NCBI RefSeq assembly: GCF_030410515.1 | Contig: NZ_JAUHHD010000001.1 | Coordinates: 806,001-870,000, forward strand | Length of the DNA: 64,000 nt | Origin: Arthrobacter sp. YD4 | Lineage (GTDB): Bacteria; Actinomycetota; Actinomycetes; Actinomycetales; Micrococcaceae | Direction of reading: 5' to 3' | Shown here: positions 23,491 to 32,274 of the stretch, piece after piece | Position numbering within the stretch: the first letter of the stretch is position 1 | Layout of the letters: every line of letters starts with the position of its first letter | Notes under the pieces: generated by a model | The model's database searches: none | Told to the model about the DNA's origin: nothing | The model's input: the letters and a program-made list of their open reading frames with translations, nothing else | Position numbers and translations under genes: made by a program

Positions 23491-25698
23491 TTAGCGGACT
23501 CCCGCCTCTGCGGATTCCGGCTCGGGCTGGGAGACCTGTGCCCGCGCCGCACGGTCCGTCTCCGCCCGGCCCAGCTTGCTGGGCCACCAGATCCGGTGTC
23601 CCAGGTCGTACGCCAGGGCGGGTACCAGCAGGGACCGGACCAGGACCGTGTCCAGCAGCACGCCGAAGGCCACGATGAAGGCCAGCTGCACCAGGAACAT
23701 GATGGGGATGACGCCCAGGGCGGCGAAGGTGGCGGCGAGGACCACGCCGGCGGAGGTGATGACCCCGCCGGTGACGCCCAGGCCGCGCAGGATGCCCGGC
23801 CGGGTGCCGTGCTTGATGGACTCCTCGCGGACCCTACTCATCAGGAAGATGTTGTAGTCCACGCCCAGGGCCACGAGGAACACGAAACCGAAGAGCGGCA
23901 CGGTGGCGTCCGCCCCGGGGAAGCCGAAGACGTGGTTGAACACGACCGCGGAGACCCCCATCGCGGCGCCGTAGGACAGGACCACCGAGGCCACCAGCAG
24001 CACCGGCGCCAGGACGGAGCGGAGCAGTAGCATCAGGATGACCAGGATGACGGCCAGGACCACCGGGATGATGGTGACGAGGTCGCGCTGGGCGGTGGTG
24101 TTGGTGTCCAGCGCCGTGGCCGTGACCCCGCCGACAAGCGCGCCGCTGTCGATGGTCTTGAGTTCCTTGCGGAGCTCGACGACGACGTTCTCGGCCTCGT
24201 TGGAGTCGGCCGCGTCGTTCAGGGTGGCGTTGATGAGGACCCGGCCGTCACGGACCGCCGGTTCGGTGGCGGCACCGGGGGCGCCGGGGATCACCGGGGC
24301 GCCCCCGTCGGCCACCAGGTAGGCATCGCCGACGCCGCTGGTGTCCTTGGTCTTGGCCAGCACGTCCTGGGCCTTGGCCTGGTCGGTGACGATCACCGCG
24401 GGGCTGCCGCTGCCGGCGTCGAAGTGGCGCGCCAGAGCCTTCTGGCCGTCCACCGCGTTGGAGGCGGAGAGGATGACGGCGGTCTGCGGGACGCCGTTGG
24501 CCTTGAGCTGGAGCACGCCCGCGGCGGCGATCACCAGCAGCAGGACCGAAGCCACCCAGACGGTGCGCGGGCGTCGGGAAACCAGCGTGCCGGTGGCCCG
24601 CCACAGGCCCTTCTGGCCCTCGAGGCCGGTGACGAATTCCGGCTCGCGCTCCTCCTCGGGGAGCACCTTAGGCCGGAATGGCCAGAACGCGGTGCGGCCG
24701 AGGAGCGCCATCATGGCCGGCAGCAGGGTAAGGGCGGCGAAGAGCGAGCAGAGGATGCCCGCGGCCGCCACCGGGCCCAGGGCCTTGTTCGAATTCAGGT
24801 CGGAGAAGAGCAGGCACAGGAGGGCGATGATCACCGTGGCGCCGGAGGCCAGGATCGGCTCCCACGCGGCCTTCCACGCGGTGAGGGCGGCGGCGGTGCG
24901 GTTGGTGGTGTGCGTCAGGGCCTCGCGGAACCGTGCCACGTAAAGCAGGGCGTAGTCCGTCGCGGCGCCGATGACCAGAATGGACAGGATGCCCTGGCTC
25001 TGGCCGTTGAGCTGGATCCAGCCCAGTTTGGCCATGCCGAAGACCAGCAGGATGGCGGCGCAGAGGGCGAACACGGACGTGAACAGCACCGCGATTGGCA
25101 GCAGCAGGGACCGGTAGACCACCAGGAGGATCACGAACACGGCCCCGAGCGCCACGAGCAGGAGGATGCCGTCGATGCCACCGAAGGCGCTGACCAGGTC
25201 AGCGGTGAGACCCGCCGGTCCGGTGACGAAGGTCTGCATGCCCTCCGGGGCGGAGGCCTTGACCTCGTCGCGGACCTCCTTGATCACGTTCTTGACCTCG
25301 TCGGAGGAGGCGATCGGGACCACGAACTGCACAGCCTTGGCGTCCTTGGAGGGGATCGGCCCGATCACGCTGCTGCCGGCCTTCAGCTCCTCCAGCTTGC
25401 CCTTGAGTGCGGCGGCCTGGCCGAGCTGGGCGGGGGTGAACGCAGCGTCGCTTTCGATCACGACGACGGCCGGGATCTCCTTGGAGTCGCGGAACTTGGC
25501 CTGCCAATCCTGCGCCTCCGTGGCCTCGGCGCCGGCCGGAAGGAAGGAGGCTTGGTCGTTGGAGGAGACTTCGCTTAGCCGGCCGAAGGTGGGGCCGCCG
25601 ATGCCGGCGATGGCCAGCCAAGTGACCACCAGCAGGACGGGCACCAGCCAGCGGAGCCAGAACGGTACACGGGTTGAGTTTTGCCGCTTGGATTTCAT
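23491..25698 (-). CDS. MMPL/RND family transporter
   Basis: This 735-residue protein belongs to the MMPL branch of RND permeases. It has one helix at residues 10-30, a large extracytoplasmic domain to about 180, a block of five helices (about 180-310), a second short helix, another outer domain, and a final block of five helices (about 530-690). GAATDYALLYVARFREAL near 240 and LGVDYNIFLMSRVREE near 615 are the paired Asp-Tyr motifs that carry protons in this family. Substrates may be lipids or drugs. A MarR gene is divergently transcribed next to it and probably regulates it. Confidence 0.9.
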   Translation of the reverse strand: MKSKRQNSTRVPFWLRWLVPVLLVVTWLAIAGIGGPTFGRLSEVSSNDQASFLPAGAEATEAQDWQAKFRDSKEIPAVVVIESDAAFTPAQLGQAAALKGKLEELKAGSSVIGPIPSKDAKAVQFVVPIASSDEVKNVIKEVRDEVKASAPEGMQTFVTGPAGLTADLVSAFGGIDGILLLVALGAVFVILLVVYRSLLLPIAVLFTSVFALCAAILLVFGMAKLGWIQLNGQSQGILSILVIGAATDYALLYVARFREALTHTTNRTAAALTAWKAAWEPILASGATVIIALLCLLFSDLNSNKALGPVAAAGILCSLFAALTLLPAMMALLGRTAFWPFRPKVLPEEEREPEFVTGLEGQKGLWRATGTLVSRRPRTVWVASVLLLVIAAAGVLQLKANGVPQTAVILSASNAVDGQKALARHFDAGSGSPAVIVTDQAKAQDVLAKTKDTSGVGDAYLVADGGAPVIPGAPGAATEPAVRDGRVLINATLNDAADSNEAENVVVELRKELKTIDSGALVGGVTATALDTNTTAQRDLVTIIPVVLAVILVILMLLLRSVLAPVLLVASVVLSYGAAMGVSAVVFNHVFGFPGADATVPLFGFVFLVALGVDYNIFLMSRVREESIKHGTRPGILRGLGVTGGVITSAGVVLAATFAALGVIPIMFLVQLAFIVAFGVLLDTVLVRSLLVPALAYDLGHRIWWPSKLGRAETDRAARAQVSQPEPESAEAGVR

Positions 25699-25739
25699 GG
25701 CGTCCTTCTCTGGGGGCGGTACGGAGTAGACTTCAGTAA

Positions 25740-25760
25740 ATCATAGATTATCTCCATGAT
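25740..25760. promoter_or_regulatory. Candidate MarR operator between MMPL and MarR genes
   Basis: ATCAT-N11-ATGAT lies in an unusually AT-rich divergent region (25735-25790), which also includes AGATATCT at 25779. It is the most likely control region of the pair, but the dyad is short. Confidence 0.35.
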
Positions 25761-25888
25761 GGATATAAGTGTCTGGCTAGATATCTTGGTGCGGATTTCC
25801 TGCCCGGGACCCGTCCAGCCCCCTGGAGTAAACTCCGTGGGGCGCCAGGTGCGCCGGGGGACGAAACGCAGGAGGAGGTGAGCGGCCA

Positions 25889-26380
25889 GTGTCAGCAGAG
25901 ATTCCACCGCAGGGCGGCCCCGGGGAGCCGTCGCCGCTGGTCCGGCTGCTCCAGGAGTTCAGCCTGGAGGCCAACCGCTACGTCGACGCCGCCGGCGCCC
26001 GCAACGACATGCACCGGACGGACCTCAACGCCCTGTCCGTGATCATGGAGCACACCGCCAAGAACCAGGTGGTCACACCCGGGGTGCTGCGCCGGGAACT
26101 GCACCTCAGCTCCCCCGCCACCACAGCCCTCATCGACCGGCTGGACCGGTCCGGCCACGTGGTGCGGGAACGCCAGGGCACGGACCGCCGGCAGGTCCAG
26201 TTGAGGATGACAGCCAAGGCCTTCGAGGACGGCGGCGCCATGTTCCTGCCGCTGGCCCGCCACATGGGGGCCGCGATGGAAGGCTTCACCCCGGAGGAAC
26301 TGGAGGTGGCCACCCGGTTCCTGACCGCGATGATCGCCGCCACGGTCCGGGCAGGCGAGGAAGCGGCCGGAAGCGCGTAG
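25889..26380 (+). CDS. MarR family transcriptional regulator
   Basis: The 163-residue protein has the MarR winged helix-turn-helix: recognition helix LSSPATTALIDRLDRSGHV (residues about 72-90) followed by the wing RERQGTDRRQVQL with the conserved DxRxxxL-like motif. Flanking helices form the dimer. It starts at GTG 25889 with GGAGGAGG 10 bases upstream. It is divergent from the MMPL transporter, so it likely represses that gene and itself. Its stop codon TAG (26378-26380) is the first half of a TAGCCT -10 box for the methyltransferase gene. Confidence 0.88.
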   Translation: MSAEIPPQGGPGEPSPLVRLLQEFSLEANRYVDAAGARNDMHRTDLNALSVIMEHTAKNQVVTPGVLRRELHLSSPATTALIDRLDRSGHVVRERQGTDRRQVQLRMTAKAFEDGGAMFLPLARHMGAAMEGFTPEELEVATRFLTAMIAATVRAGEEAAGSA

Positions 26381-26383
26381 CCT
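26378..26383 (+). promoter_or_regulatory. -10 element of the methyltransferase, overlapping the MarR stop codon
   Basis: TAGCCT precedes GTGGCC and the ATG at 26390, a 6-base spacing. The TAG is also the MarR stop codon. The same arrangement occurs at 8335-8340. Confidence 0.55.
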
Positions 26384-26389
26384 GTGGCC

Positions 26390-27205
26390 ATGAGCGCCGA
26401 ACAACCCGAGGATGTCTACACACACGGCCACCACGAATCCGTGGTCCGCGCCCACGCGTCGCGCACGGCGGAGAACTCCGCAGCGTTCATACTCCCGCAC
26501 CTGACCCCGGGCGTTTCGGTGCTCGACGTCGGCTGCGGCCCGGGCAGTATCACGTGCGACTTTGCCGCACTGGTGGCGCCCGGGGAGGTGACCGGGCTGG
26601 ACCGCTCGGCCGAGGTGATCGCCCACGCCTCCGCCCTGGCCGCCGAACGCGGCACCGCCAACGCCCGCTTCGTGGCCGGCAACCTCTACGACCTGGACTT
26701 CGACGATGAAAGCTTCGACGTCGTCCACGCCCACCAGGTCTTGCAGCACCTCACCGACCCGGTGGCGGCGCTGCGGGAAATGCGCCGGGTGGCCAAGGCC
26801 GGGGGCATCGTCGCCGCCCGCGACGCCGATTTCCACGGCATGAGCTGGTACCCGGCCGTCCCGGAACTCGACGAATGGATGGAGCTGTACCAGCGGATAG
26901 CCCGCCGGAACGGCGCGGAACCGGACGCGGGGCGGCGGCTCGTGTCCTGGGCGCAGTCTGCCGGCTTCACCGACGTCGCGCCCTCCAGCAGCAACTGGCT
27001 CTACGCCACCGGCCAGACCCGGCGTTGGCAGGCCCGGGTGTGGGGCGAACGGGTGCTGCATTCCTCTTTCGCGGAGCAGGCGGTGGAGTACGGCTTCGCC
27101 ACACCCGCGGACCTGGCCCGGATCTCCGCGGGCTGGCACCGCTGGGGATCCACCGACGACGGCTGGTTCCTGATCCCCAACGGCGAGATCATCGCCCGCG
27201 CCTGA
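26390..27205 (+). CDS. Class I SAM-dependent methyltransferase
   Basis: The 271-residue enzyme has the Rossmann fold of UbiE/ArsM-type methyltransferases. VSVLDVGCGPGSITCDFA (near 40) is motif I that binds SAM, VTGLDRSAEVI is motif II, and FDVVHAHQVLQHLTDP is motif IV; GGIVAARDADF follows. The acceptor is not evident and could be a small molecule such as a quinone or phenol. The C-terminal part with tryptophan-rich strands is probably the substrate lid. The start at 26390 fits the leaderless -10, whereas a GTG two codons earlier overlaps the spacer. Confidence 0.85.
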   Translation: MSAEQPEDVYTHGHHESVVRAHASRTAENSAAFILPHLTPGVSVLDVGCGPGSITCDFAALVAPGEVTGLDRSAEVIAHASALAAERGTANARFVAGNLYDLDFDDESFDVVHAHQVLQHLTDPVAALREMRRVAKAGGIVAARDADFHGMSWYPAVPELDEWMELYQRIARRNGAEPDAGRRLVSWAQSAGFTDVAPSSSNWLYATGQTRRWQARVWGERVLHSSFAEQAVEYGFATPADLARISAGWHRWGSTDDGWFLIPNGEIIARA

Positions 27206-27384
27206 GGTCGCCAGCGCCAGACGCGTTCACCCAAGCACCGAGTCCGGGACCGGCGACGGCTATCTCATGCTCGACAAACTACTTGTCGTGGCCAGGCTTT
27301 AGGGGATCAAGGCTTTGCAACAGTCTGACCGGACGGTGCTGCGGGCGTCTCCGACGCTTCTGAACTGTGCTTGGCAGATGACAA

Positions 27385-28116
27385 CTACTGGCCGCCGGCG
27401 ACCCTCAGCGTCGCGCCCGTCGTGTAGGCCGCGTCCGGAGAGATAAGCCAGGCGACTGCCCCAGCAATTTCTTCAGGCACACCAGCGCGGCCCAAGGGAA
27501 CCGATTTTGCGATTTTCGCGGGACGCTGTCGGTCCTGGTGAAAGTCGGTCCAGACGGTGCCGGGCTCAACGCAGTTCACCCGAATGCCCAAAGGGGCGAG
27601 CTCTTTGGAGAGACCCACGCTGAGGGCGGCGACCCCTGCTTTCGCCGCGGCATAGTGAACGTACGTGCCGGGGCTTCCCAGGGTCGACGCCGCTGACCCA
27701 ATGAGGACGAGGCTGCCCTGCGTAACGCTGAGGTACCCAATCGCCGCATGACTGGTCAGGATGGCGCCGAGAAGGTTCACTTCGAGATCGCGGCGAATAG
27801 CAGACGCGTTGAGATCGACGAGTGGACCCACTGCGCGTACGGCGCCGGCCGCAGCAACGACTCCCGTCAGCTCCCCGAGCGCCTGACCCGCCCGGAAAAA
27901 TTGGCCGATCGAGGCCTCATCGGTGACATCGACAGCTGCGATGACAGCATCCCGGCCTCGTGCCCGAACACGCTGCGCCACTTCCAGGGCCGCAGCCTCG
28001 TCAGTATGGAAACCAATCAGGACATCGTGACCGTCGGCCGCCAGTCGATCAACGATGGCTGCGCCAATCCCGCGGGAACCCCCAGTAACAGCGGTGATTG
28101 CTCGAGAACTACCCAT
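27385..28116 (-). CDS. SDR family oxidoreductase
   Basis: The 243-residue classical short-chain dehydrogenase has the cofactor motif TGGSRGIG at residues 11-18, VVAAAGAV near 85, the catalytic Ser in IGSAAS and YAAAK with the catalytic Tyr and Lys near 155. The end TTGATLRVAGGQ is typical of FabG-like enzymes. The Gly-rich motif TGGSRGIG and basic residues suggest NADP. The substrate is unknown. It marks the left part of the less GC-rich accessory region, and no partner gene is in the same direction nearby. Confidence 0.88.
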   Translation of the reverse strand: MGSSRAITAVTGGSRGIGAAIVDRLAADGHDVLIGFHTDEAAALEVAQRVRARGRDAVIAAVDVTDEASIGQFFRAGQALGELTGVVAAAGAVRAVGPLVDLNASAIRRDLEVNLLGAILTSHAAIGYLSVTQGSLVLIGSAASTLGSPGTYVHYAAAKAGVAALSVGLSKELAPLGIRVNCVEPGTVWTDFHQDRQRPAKIAKSVPLGRAGVPEEIAGAVAWLISPDAAYTTGATLRVAGGQ

Positions 28117-28200
28117 GACCTCATTCTCCCTGCGGCGCAGAGACGCCCAAAATTATTCGAATATTCCGGATTCCCAGAACCACTCCCCGGTGTCTCCAAT

Positions 28201-28235
28201 CCCTAGGGTTTTGAGGCGCCAAGGTTATGCGATAC
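28201..28235 (+). repeat. Accessory-region repeat, copy 1
   Basis: This 35-bp element begins CCCTAGGGTTTTGAGGC and ends GGTTATGCGATAC. It matches 31007-31041 at 29 of 35 positions. Both copies are intergenic and direct, flanking the membrane/SDR/TetR unit. Confidence 0.8.
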
Positions 28236-28343
28236 CTACCCCGATGTTGATCACATCAAAGGGATCGAATTGTCAAGATCGGCGTCGAGGATTTGTTTAG
28301 TGGCGCCGGACCGCCGACGGCATTCACGCAGATGTCTGAGCGT

Positions 28344-29335
28344 TCAGCGTCTCCTACGCTGGTCTGTGGTGGCCGGGCTTGGAACATTGCGAAGGTGATG
28401 CCGGAATATCCCTAAAGCGGCGACGACCCCGGCAGCGACGAGAGCTCCAGCGGCAACCAGGGTCGGCGTATCGGGGTGGATCACCGATTGACCGCGCAGG
28501 GCCTGCCACAAAGTCAGTACAGTCACTGACGCCCACTCGGCTGCGACGAGCAGAGTGATTCGTAGCCGTGTTCCCTCAGTCAGTCTTTCGTGGGCGAGTG
28601 ATGCCAGCAGGATTGCCAACAGAGGCAAAGCTTGAAGGGCGTGCATACCAATGAAGTGCGATATCCGGAGGTCTCCCTGCACGGTGCTCCACCCAACGAG
28701 GGGTAGCCCGCCGAGGGCCTCCCCACCAACGGAGTGTGACCCGAGGACACGCGGCTCTGACTCGGCGAGCTGCTGCGCGCGCGGGCTGACCATCAGGAAA
28801 CCTACCGATAACCCGGCCAGTCCAATGAGCAGGCCTAGCCTCAGTCCCCGGACAGTGCTCGATCCCTAAATGTCGAGAAGAAAGCCAGTCCGGAACCGAT
28901 CACCACGGTTGCCGCGTACATAAGAACAACGCCCCCACCCATGAGGGCGTACAAAGAGGAGTCTAGTGGTGTGGCGACGTTGAAGTGACTGCCTGTACCC
29001 CGCACGACCTGCACGCTGATGGCAGCTGCTTCCAGCAAAGTGGCCGCCGATGCGACGGTACCGGCCCACCAAGCGAAGCGACGGAGCCGCGGACGGCGGA
29101 GAAGGGAGAGCATCCAGGCCAGGGTCAGGGCGTAAACACCGAAGGAAATGGCGAACTTCAGCGGTTTCGCCCACAGTGGATCACCGCCCAGAGTGCGCGT
29201 GTCGGCGGCGAGGCCCACGACGGAGACAATCGCCCAGACCGCCATGATCGCAGCTAAGCACATCAGCGGCCGGTGCCAACTGGCAATCCCCATCACCGGT
29301 GTCGCTGGGTCATGGCCGCACCGATCACCAGTCAC
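28344..29335 (-). pseudogene. Integral membrane protein gene split by a frameshift
   Basis: Two reading frames encode one protein: residues from GTG 29335 to a stop at 28841, and a second part open upstream of 28793 that continues as GLRLGLLIGLAGLSVGFLM. They meet at a run of four G (28846-28849 on the plus strand as CCCC). One additional G restores a single open frame of about 330 residues, with WAKPLKFAISFGVYALTLAWM in the first half and GWSTVQGDLRISHFIGMHALQALP in the second, a pattern I recall from uncharacterised actinobacterial membrane proteins. Its start overlaps the stop of the upstream SDR gene by four bases, so it was the second gene of that operon. Confidence 0.75.
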
Positions 29336-30258
29336 TTTTGCACCGGTACCGTCGAGGCCGACTTGTCAGGAGCTTGCCCGGTCAGCTTCTCGGAGGCTGT
29401 CCAGAGCCGCCGGGCCAGGTCCGGGTCTTTCGCCCGGGCCGACCGTCCGATCACTTGGGCGCCACCGCGCATGTGCATGAAGTGGCGGGGTCCGGTGAAC
29501 GCCGCATCGGGGAGGTCGCCGGTAATGGCGAGCAACACCGGCAGCGCGCCCTGGTCAGGCTGCTGCCCCGCGAGAGGAAGCAGGCGGTCCCAGACATTAC
29601 GGCGACGGCGCTGGGGATCGTCGTAGATCGCAGTGACGACCAGCCCGGGGTGGGCGGCCATTGCCTGCACGGGTGAGCCCGCATCCCGCAGTCTCCGGTC
29701 CAGTTCGGCAGTAAAGAGCAGATTGGCCAGCTTTGAATCGGCATAGGCGCGGCCCCCTCGGAACTCGCGGTGATCCCAGTTCAGGTCCTCCAGATCGAGA
29801 CGGCTTGCTCGTTCGGCCTGGGAGGCCACGGTAACGACCCGGGCGGCGACTTGTGGCAGCAGCAATGTGGTCAGGAGAAAGTGCCCCAGGTGGTTGGTGC
29901 CGAACTGCAGCTCGAAGCCGTCGCTGGTGCGCTCAAGGGTCGAAGAGGCGACGCCAGCGTTGTTAACTAGCGTGTCGATTGGCTCGGTGGTGCTCTGTGC
30001 GAAGCGGCGCACTGAGGCCAGGTCGGAGAGATCCAGCGTTCGAACCACATGCTTCCCACCCAATTGGTCGGCCAGGTCTGCGCCTTTGGCAGTATCGCGA
30101 ACGGCCAACACCAAGCGGGCACCAGCCGCGGCCAGGGCGGTGGCGGTGGCACGCCCGATACCGCTTGTAGCCCCGGTGATGAGTACAGTCCGCCCGGCCA
30201 TGGAGCGATGTCCCTCTGCGGGCGCGGATAGGTGAGCGGTATTTCGTTGAAGTCCCAT
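29332..30258 (-). CDS. SDR family oxidoreductase (retinol/protochlorophyllide-reductase-like)
   Basis: The 308-residue enzyme has a Rossmann nucleotide site TGATSGIGRAT (near 27), VNNAGVA, and YADSKLAN with the catalytic Tyr and Lys near 170, followed by HPGLV. This arrangement with a longer C-terminus is that of the retinol dehydrogenase/WWOX-like SDR group. The first 19 residues precede the fold. On the minus strand a TTGACA / 17 bases / TACTTT promoter ends 6 bases before the ATG, so the transcript is probably leaderless. A divergent TetR gene 61 bases away is the likely regulator. Confidence 0.88.
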   Translation of the reverse strand: MGLQRNTAHLSAPAEGHRSMAGRTVLITGATSGIGRATATALAAAGARLVLAVRDTAKGADLADQLGGKHVVRTLDLSDLASVRRFAQSTTEPIDTLVNNAGVASSTLERTSDGFELQFGTNHLGHFLLTTLLLPQVAARVVTVASQAERASRLDLEDLNWDHREFRGGRAYADSKLANLLFTAELDRRLRDAGSPVQAMAAHPGLVVTAIYDDPQRRRRNVWDRLLPLAGQQPDQGALPVLLAITGDLPDAAFTGPRHFMHMRGGAQVIGRSARAKDPDLARRLWTASEKLTGQAPDKSASTVPVQK

Positions 30259-30264
30259 AGCGCC

Positions 30265-30293
30265 AAAGTAGACGCTGTAAATATTGTTGTCAA
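30265..30293 (-). promoter_or_regulatory. Promoter of the SDR operon (leaderless)
   Basis: On the minus strand TTGACA (30293-30288), a 17-base spacer and TACTTT (30270-30265) stand 6 bases before the ATG at 30258. This is the best promoter match in the accessory region. Confidence 0.7.
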
Positions 30294-30300
30294 CGTCTAC
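30268..30300. promoter_or_regulatory. TetR operator candidate in the divergent SDR/TetR region
   Basis: GTAGACG (30268-30274) and CGTCTAC (30294-30300) are perfect inverted arms 19 bases apart, with GTTG-T-CAAC inside. The dyad covers the -35 to -10 region of the SDR promoter and the upstream part of the TetR promoter. Confidence 0.6.
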
Positions 30301-30307
30301 ATCAAGC

Positions 30308-30313
30308 TAGAAT
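30308..30313 (+). promoter_or_regulatory. -10 element of the TetR gene (leaderless)
   Basis: TAGAAT lies 6 bases before the ATG at 30320. A TTGTTG with an 18-base spacer is a possible -35 inside the operator. Confidence 0.55.
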
Positions 30314-30319
30314 GGGAAG

Positions 30320-30916
30320 ATGTCAACGCCCTACCACCATGGATCGCTCCGTAAGGTCCTCCTCGAGGAAGGCCGGCTGTTGTTGGCGGAGCGGGGCGTG
30401 GCGGCCGTGACACTGAGGGAGTTGGCACGGCGCGCCGGGGTCAGCCACGCTGCTCCGCTACGGCATTTTCCCGATCGGGGGGCGCTGTTGGACGCGATAG
30501 CAGCCGAAGGGTTTGATGAACTCACCGCGGCCTTAGTGTCGGCCGATGTGCCGACGGATCTGCACGAGCGGTTGAGCGTCTATTCCCATACCCACGTCCA
30601 CTTCGCCGTAGCCAACGCAGCGTTGATGGAGCTCATGTTCTCCCGGGATCTGAACCCTGCTAGCGGTGGTGCAGCGGCGCAATCGGCGGCCAGGTTCTTC
30701 ACCCTCGGGGCACGCCTCCTAGGGGAGCCGGATCCCCAGGCGCTGGGGCCACTTCCCTACTTGCTGACCGGCATGTTGGAGGGCATTAGTTCCCTGGCGG
30801 CCCGGGGCCGGCTTCCCAAGGAACGGGTCGAGGAGATCACCACAGCGGCCGTAGAAGTAATGCTTCCCGCAATCCACAAACAGCTTCGGAACCCTCACAC
30901 AACCAGCGCTGTGTAA
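30320..30916 (+). CDS. TetR/AcrR family regulator
   Basis: The 198-residue repressor has an N-terminal HTH (residues 10-55): GVAAVTLRELARRAGVSHAA with FPDRGALLDAIAAEGF following, the TetR pattern. The C-terminal ligand domain is all-helical, and its TetR_C-type segment carries SSLAARGRLPKERV near 160. It is divergent from the SDR/membrane operon and shares an operator with it, so it probably represses both in the absence of a ligand. The ligand is unknown. Confidence 0.88.
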   Translation: MSTPYHHGSLRKVLLEEGRLLLAERGVAAVTLRELARRAGVSHAAPLRHFPDRGALLDAIAAEGFDELTAALVSADVPTDLHERLSVYSHTHVHFAVANAALMELMFSRDLNPASGGAAAQSAARFFTLGARLLGEPDPQALGPLPYLLTGMLEGISSLAARGRLPKERVEEITTAAVEVMLPAIHKQLRNPHTTSAV

Positions 30917-31006
30917 CCCGACGCTCTCTCTGGTACTGGGCTCTGGACGGTTTAGCCGAGCCCCACTTCTATCCTCCGGCCGTAAGAACGCCAGCCCGTC
31001 TCACAA

Positions 31007-31041
31007 CCCTAGGGTTTCGAGGCACTGAGGTTATGAGACAC
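31007..31041 (+). repeat. Accessory-region repeat, copy 2
   Basis: CCCTAGGGTTTCGAGGC and GGTTATGAGACAC mark this copy, 2.8 kb from copy 1 in the same direction. The last 12 bases, GTTATGAGACAC, recur exactly at 33660-33671 by the recombinase remnant. Confidence 0.8.
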
Positions 31042-31071
31042 ATAGATCCACCGATGGTGACCGGTTCCGGT

Positions 31072-31097
31072 GTCCGTAAGGGGATCCCCTTCCGGAC
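31072..31097. repeat. 26-bp near-perfect palindrome
   Basis: GTCCGTAAGGGGATCC and CCTTCCGGAC form a dyad with a single mismatched pair, 31 bases after repeat copy 2. CCGTAAG here resembles the CCCGTAAG repeats at 33340-33375. Confidence 0.7.
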
Positions 31098-31175
31098 GCT
31101 GTCAACGCTCGGAAACGCCAGATTCACTCCACCCGCGGTTCTCAAGCTCTCACGGGGCAGCCCCGTACCGACTAT

Positions 31176-31181
31176 TAGGCT
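31176..31181 (+). promoter_or_regulatory. -10 element for the unknown 296-residue gene
   Basis: TAGGCT sits 6 bases before the ATG at 31188, supporting this start and a leaderless message. Confidence 0.5.
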
Positions 31182-31187
31182 GGCGCC

Positions 31188-32078
31188 ATGGAATCGTTGC
31201 CCAACACTGCTCCCGGTGACTGGCTCAAACCTCTGATGGACACTGTGTGGCGTGACATGCACGTTGTGGTGCCACGGGGCTTCCCCGCCTACGCCAGAAT
31301 CTTCCATCCGGTGACCCGGGACCGCCCAACGGACACCGGCGCCTGGCACGGACATCACCGCGGTGGCGTCTTCCCGCTGGACGAACGACAGGTCCGCTGG
31401 TCTAACGTCGCGAGTACTTTCGGGACCAAGATGCACCCGCTAGCCCAATTCCACCGGCTCCTCGGGCAACGACCGGACCAGCAGGAAATTTTCGACAATC
31501 AGGGCTGGCGCTATTCCGAACCCCTAACCGGCAACCTCGCACCGAACATCCTCGCGGCCCTGGCTGCGGGCCTCTGCGAACATACGTCCACACCAAATAA
31601 GGGCGTGACCGCCATCTGGGAAGGATGGGGAGGCCTAACGAGTTCCCTCGGCTACGCCCAACTCACATTCACGGACACGAAGATCCCCGCAGACATTCCT
31701 CCCGATTCGTCCTCATTGCCCACGGGCCCCGGCTCGAGCCTGTTACCGGCAGAGGCGATCAACGGAGGAACACTTAGCCTTCCCGGCCGCGCCTACTACC
31801 TCTTCAACGCCGCGCCGCAGTTCTACCGCAACCGCGGGTGGGTGAACCATGTGCCTTGGCACCACTCCCCGCACTTCCCGCAATCACCGAACATCCTCTG
31901 GCCGGAGGACAGAAGCTGGGTCATGGTGACCGAAATCGACTTCGACTCCACAGTGGTCGCGGGCAGCCAGGAACTCATAGCGGCGCTACTGCAGGACCCT
32001 GCCATCGAAGCCCTGCCGCTAAATGAGGGAGCAGACCTGACACGGGACGCCGACATCATCAACCGCCCCGGACAGTAG
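31188..32078 (+). CDS. Hypothetical protein, 296 residues
   Basis: I do not recognise a named domain. The protein is soluble, rich in Trp, Pro and His, with no signal peptide, membrane helix or Cys pair. The C-terminal segment (WPEDRSWVMVTEIDFDSTVVAGS near 245-265, followed by an LIAALL-type helix) has the look of a conserved family, and I recall similar uncharacterised proteins in other actinobacteria. The gene lies alone in the accessory region with a TAGGCT box 6 bases before the ATG. Base composition is a little poorer in GC than in flanking core genes. Confidence 0.7.
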   Translation: MESLPNTAPGDWLKPLMDTVWRDMHVVVPRGFPAYARIFHPVTRDRPTDTGAWHGHHRGGVFPLDERQVRWSNVASTFGTKMHPLAQFHRLLGQRPDQQEIFDNQGWRYSEPLTGNLAPNILAALAAGLCEHTSTPNKGVTAIWEGWGGLTSSLGYAQLTFTDTKIPADIPPDSSSLPTGPGSSLLPAEAINGGTLSLPGRAYYLFNAAPQFYRNRGWVNHVPWHHSPHFPQSPNILWPEDRSWVMVTEIDFDSTVVAGSQELIAALLQDPAIEALPLNEGADLTRDADIINRPGQ

Positions 32079-32262
32079 CCGAGCCTTACACGTCACCGCA
32101 CCCACAAGCGGCGCTAAAGCACTCACCTCGTCCAAGGGCCCGTAAGCGGATGCTCTACCGGACAAGTGAAGTATTTCCCTGCCATTGGGGTTGGTGGGGT
32201 ACTCCCAGTAAGCTGGTGGAAGAGTAGCCTGTGGGGCTATCCACGGCTCATTACTCCGTGCA

Positions 32263-32268
32263 TAGTAT
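32263..32268 (+). promoter_or_regulatory. -10 element for the 111-residue gene
   Basis: TAGTAT lies 6 bases before the ATG at 32275, the same leaderless geometry as elsewhere in the window. Confidence 0.5.
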
Positions 32269-32274
32269 GCAGTC

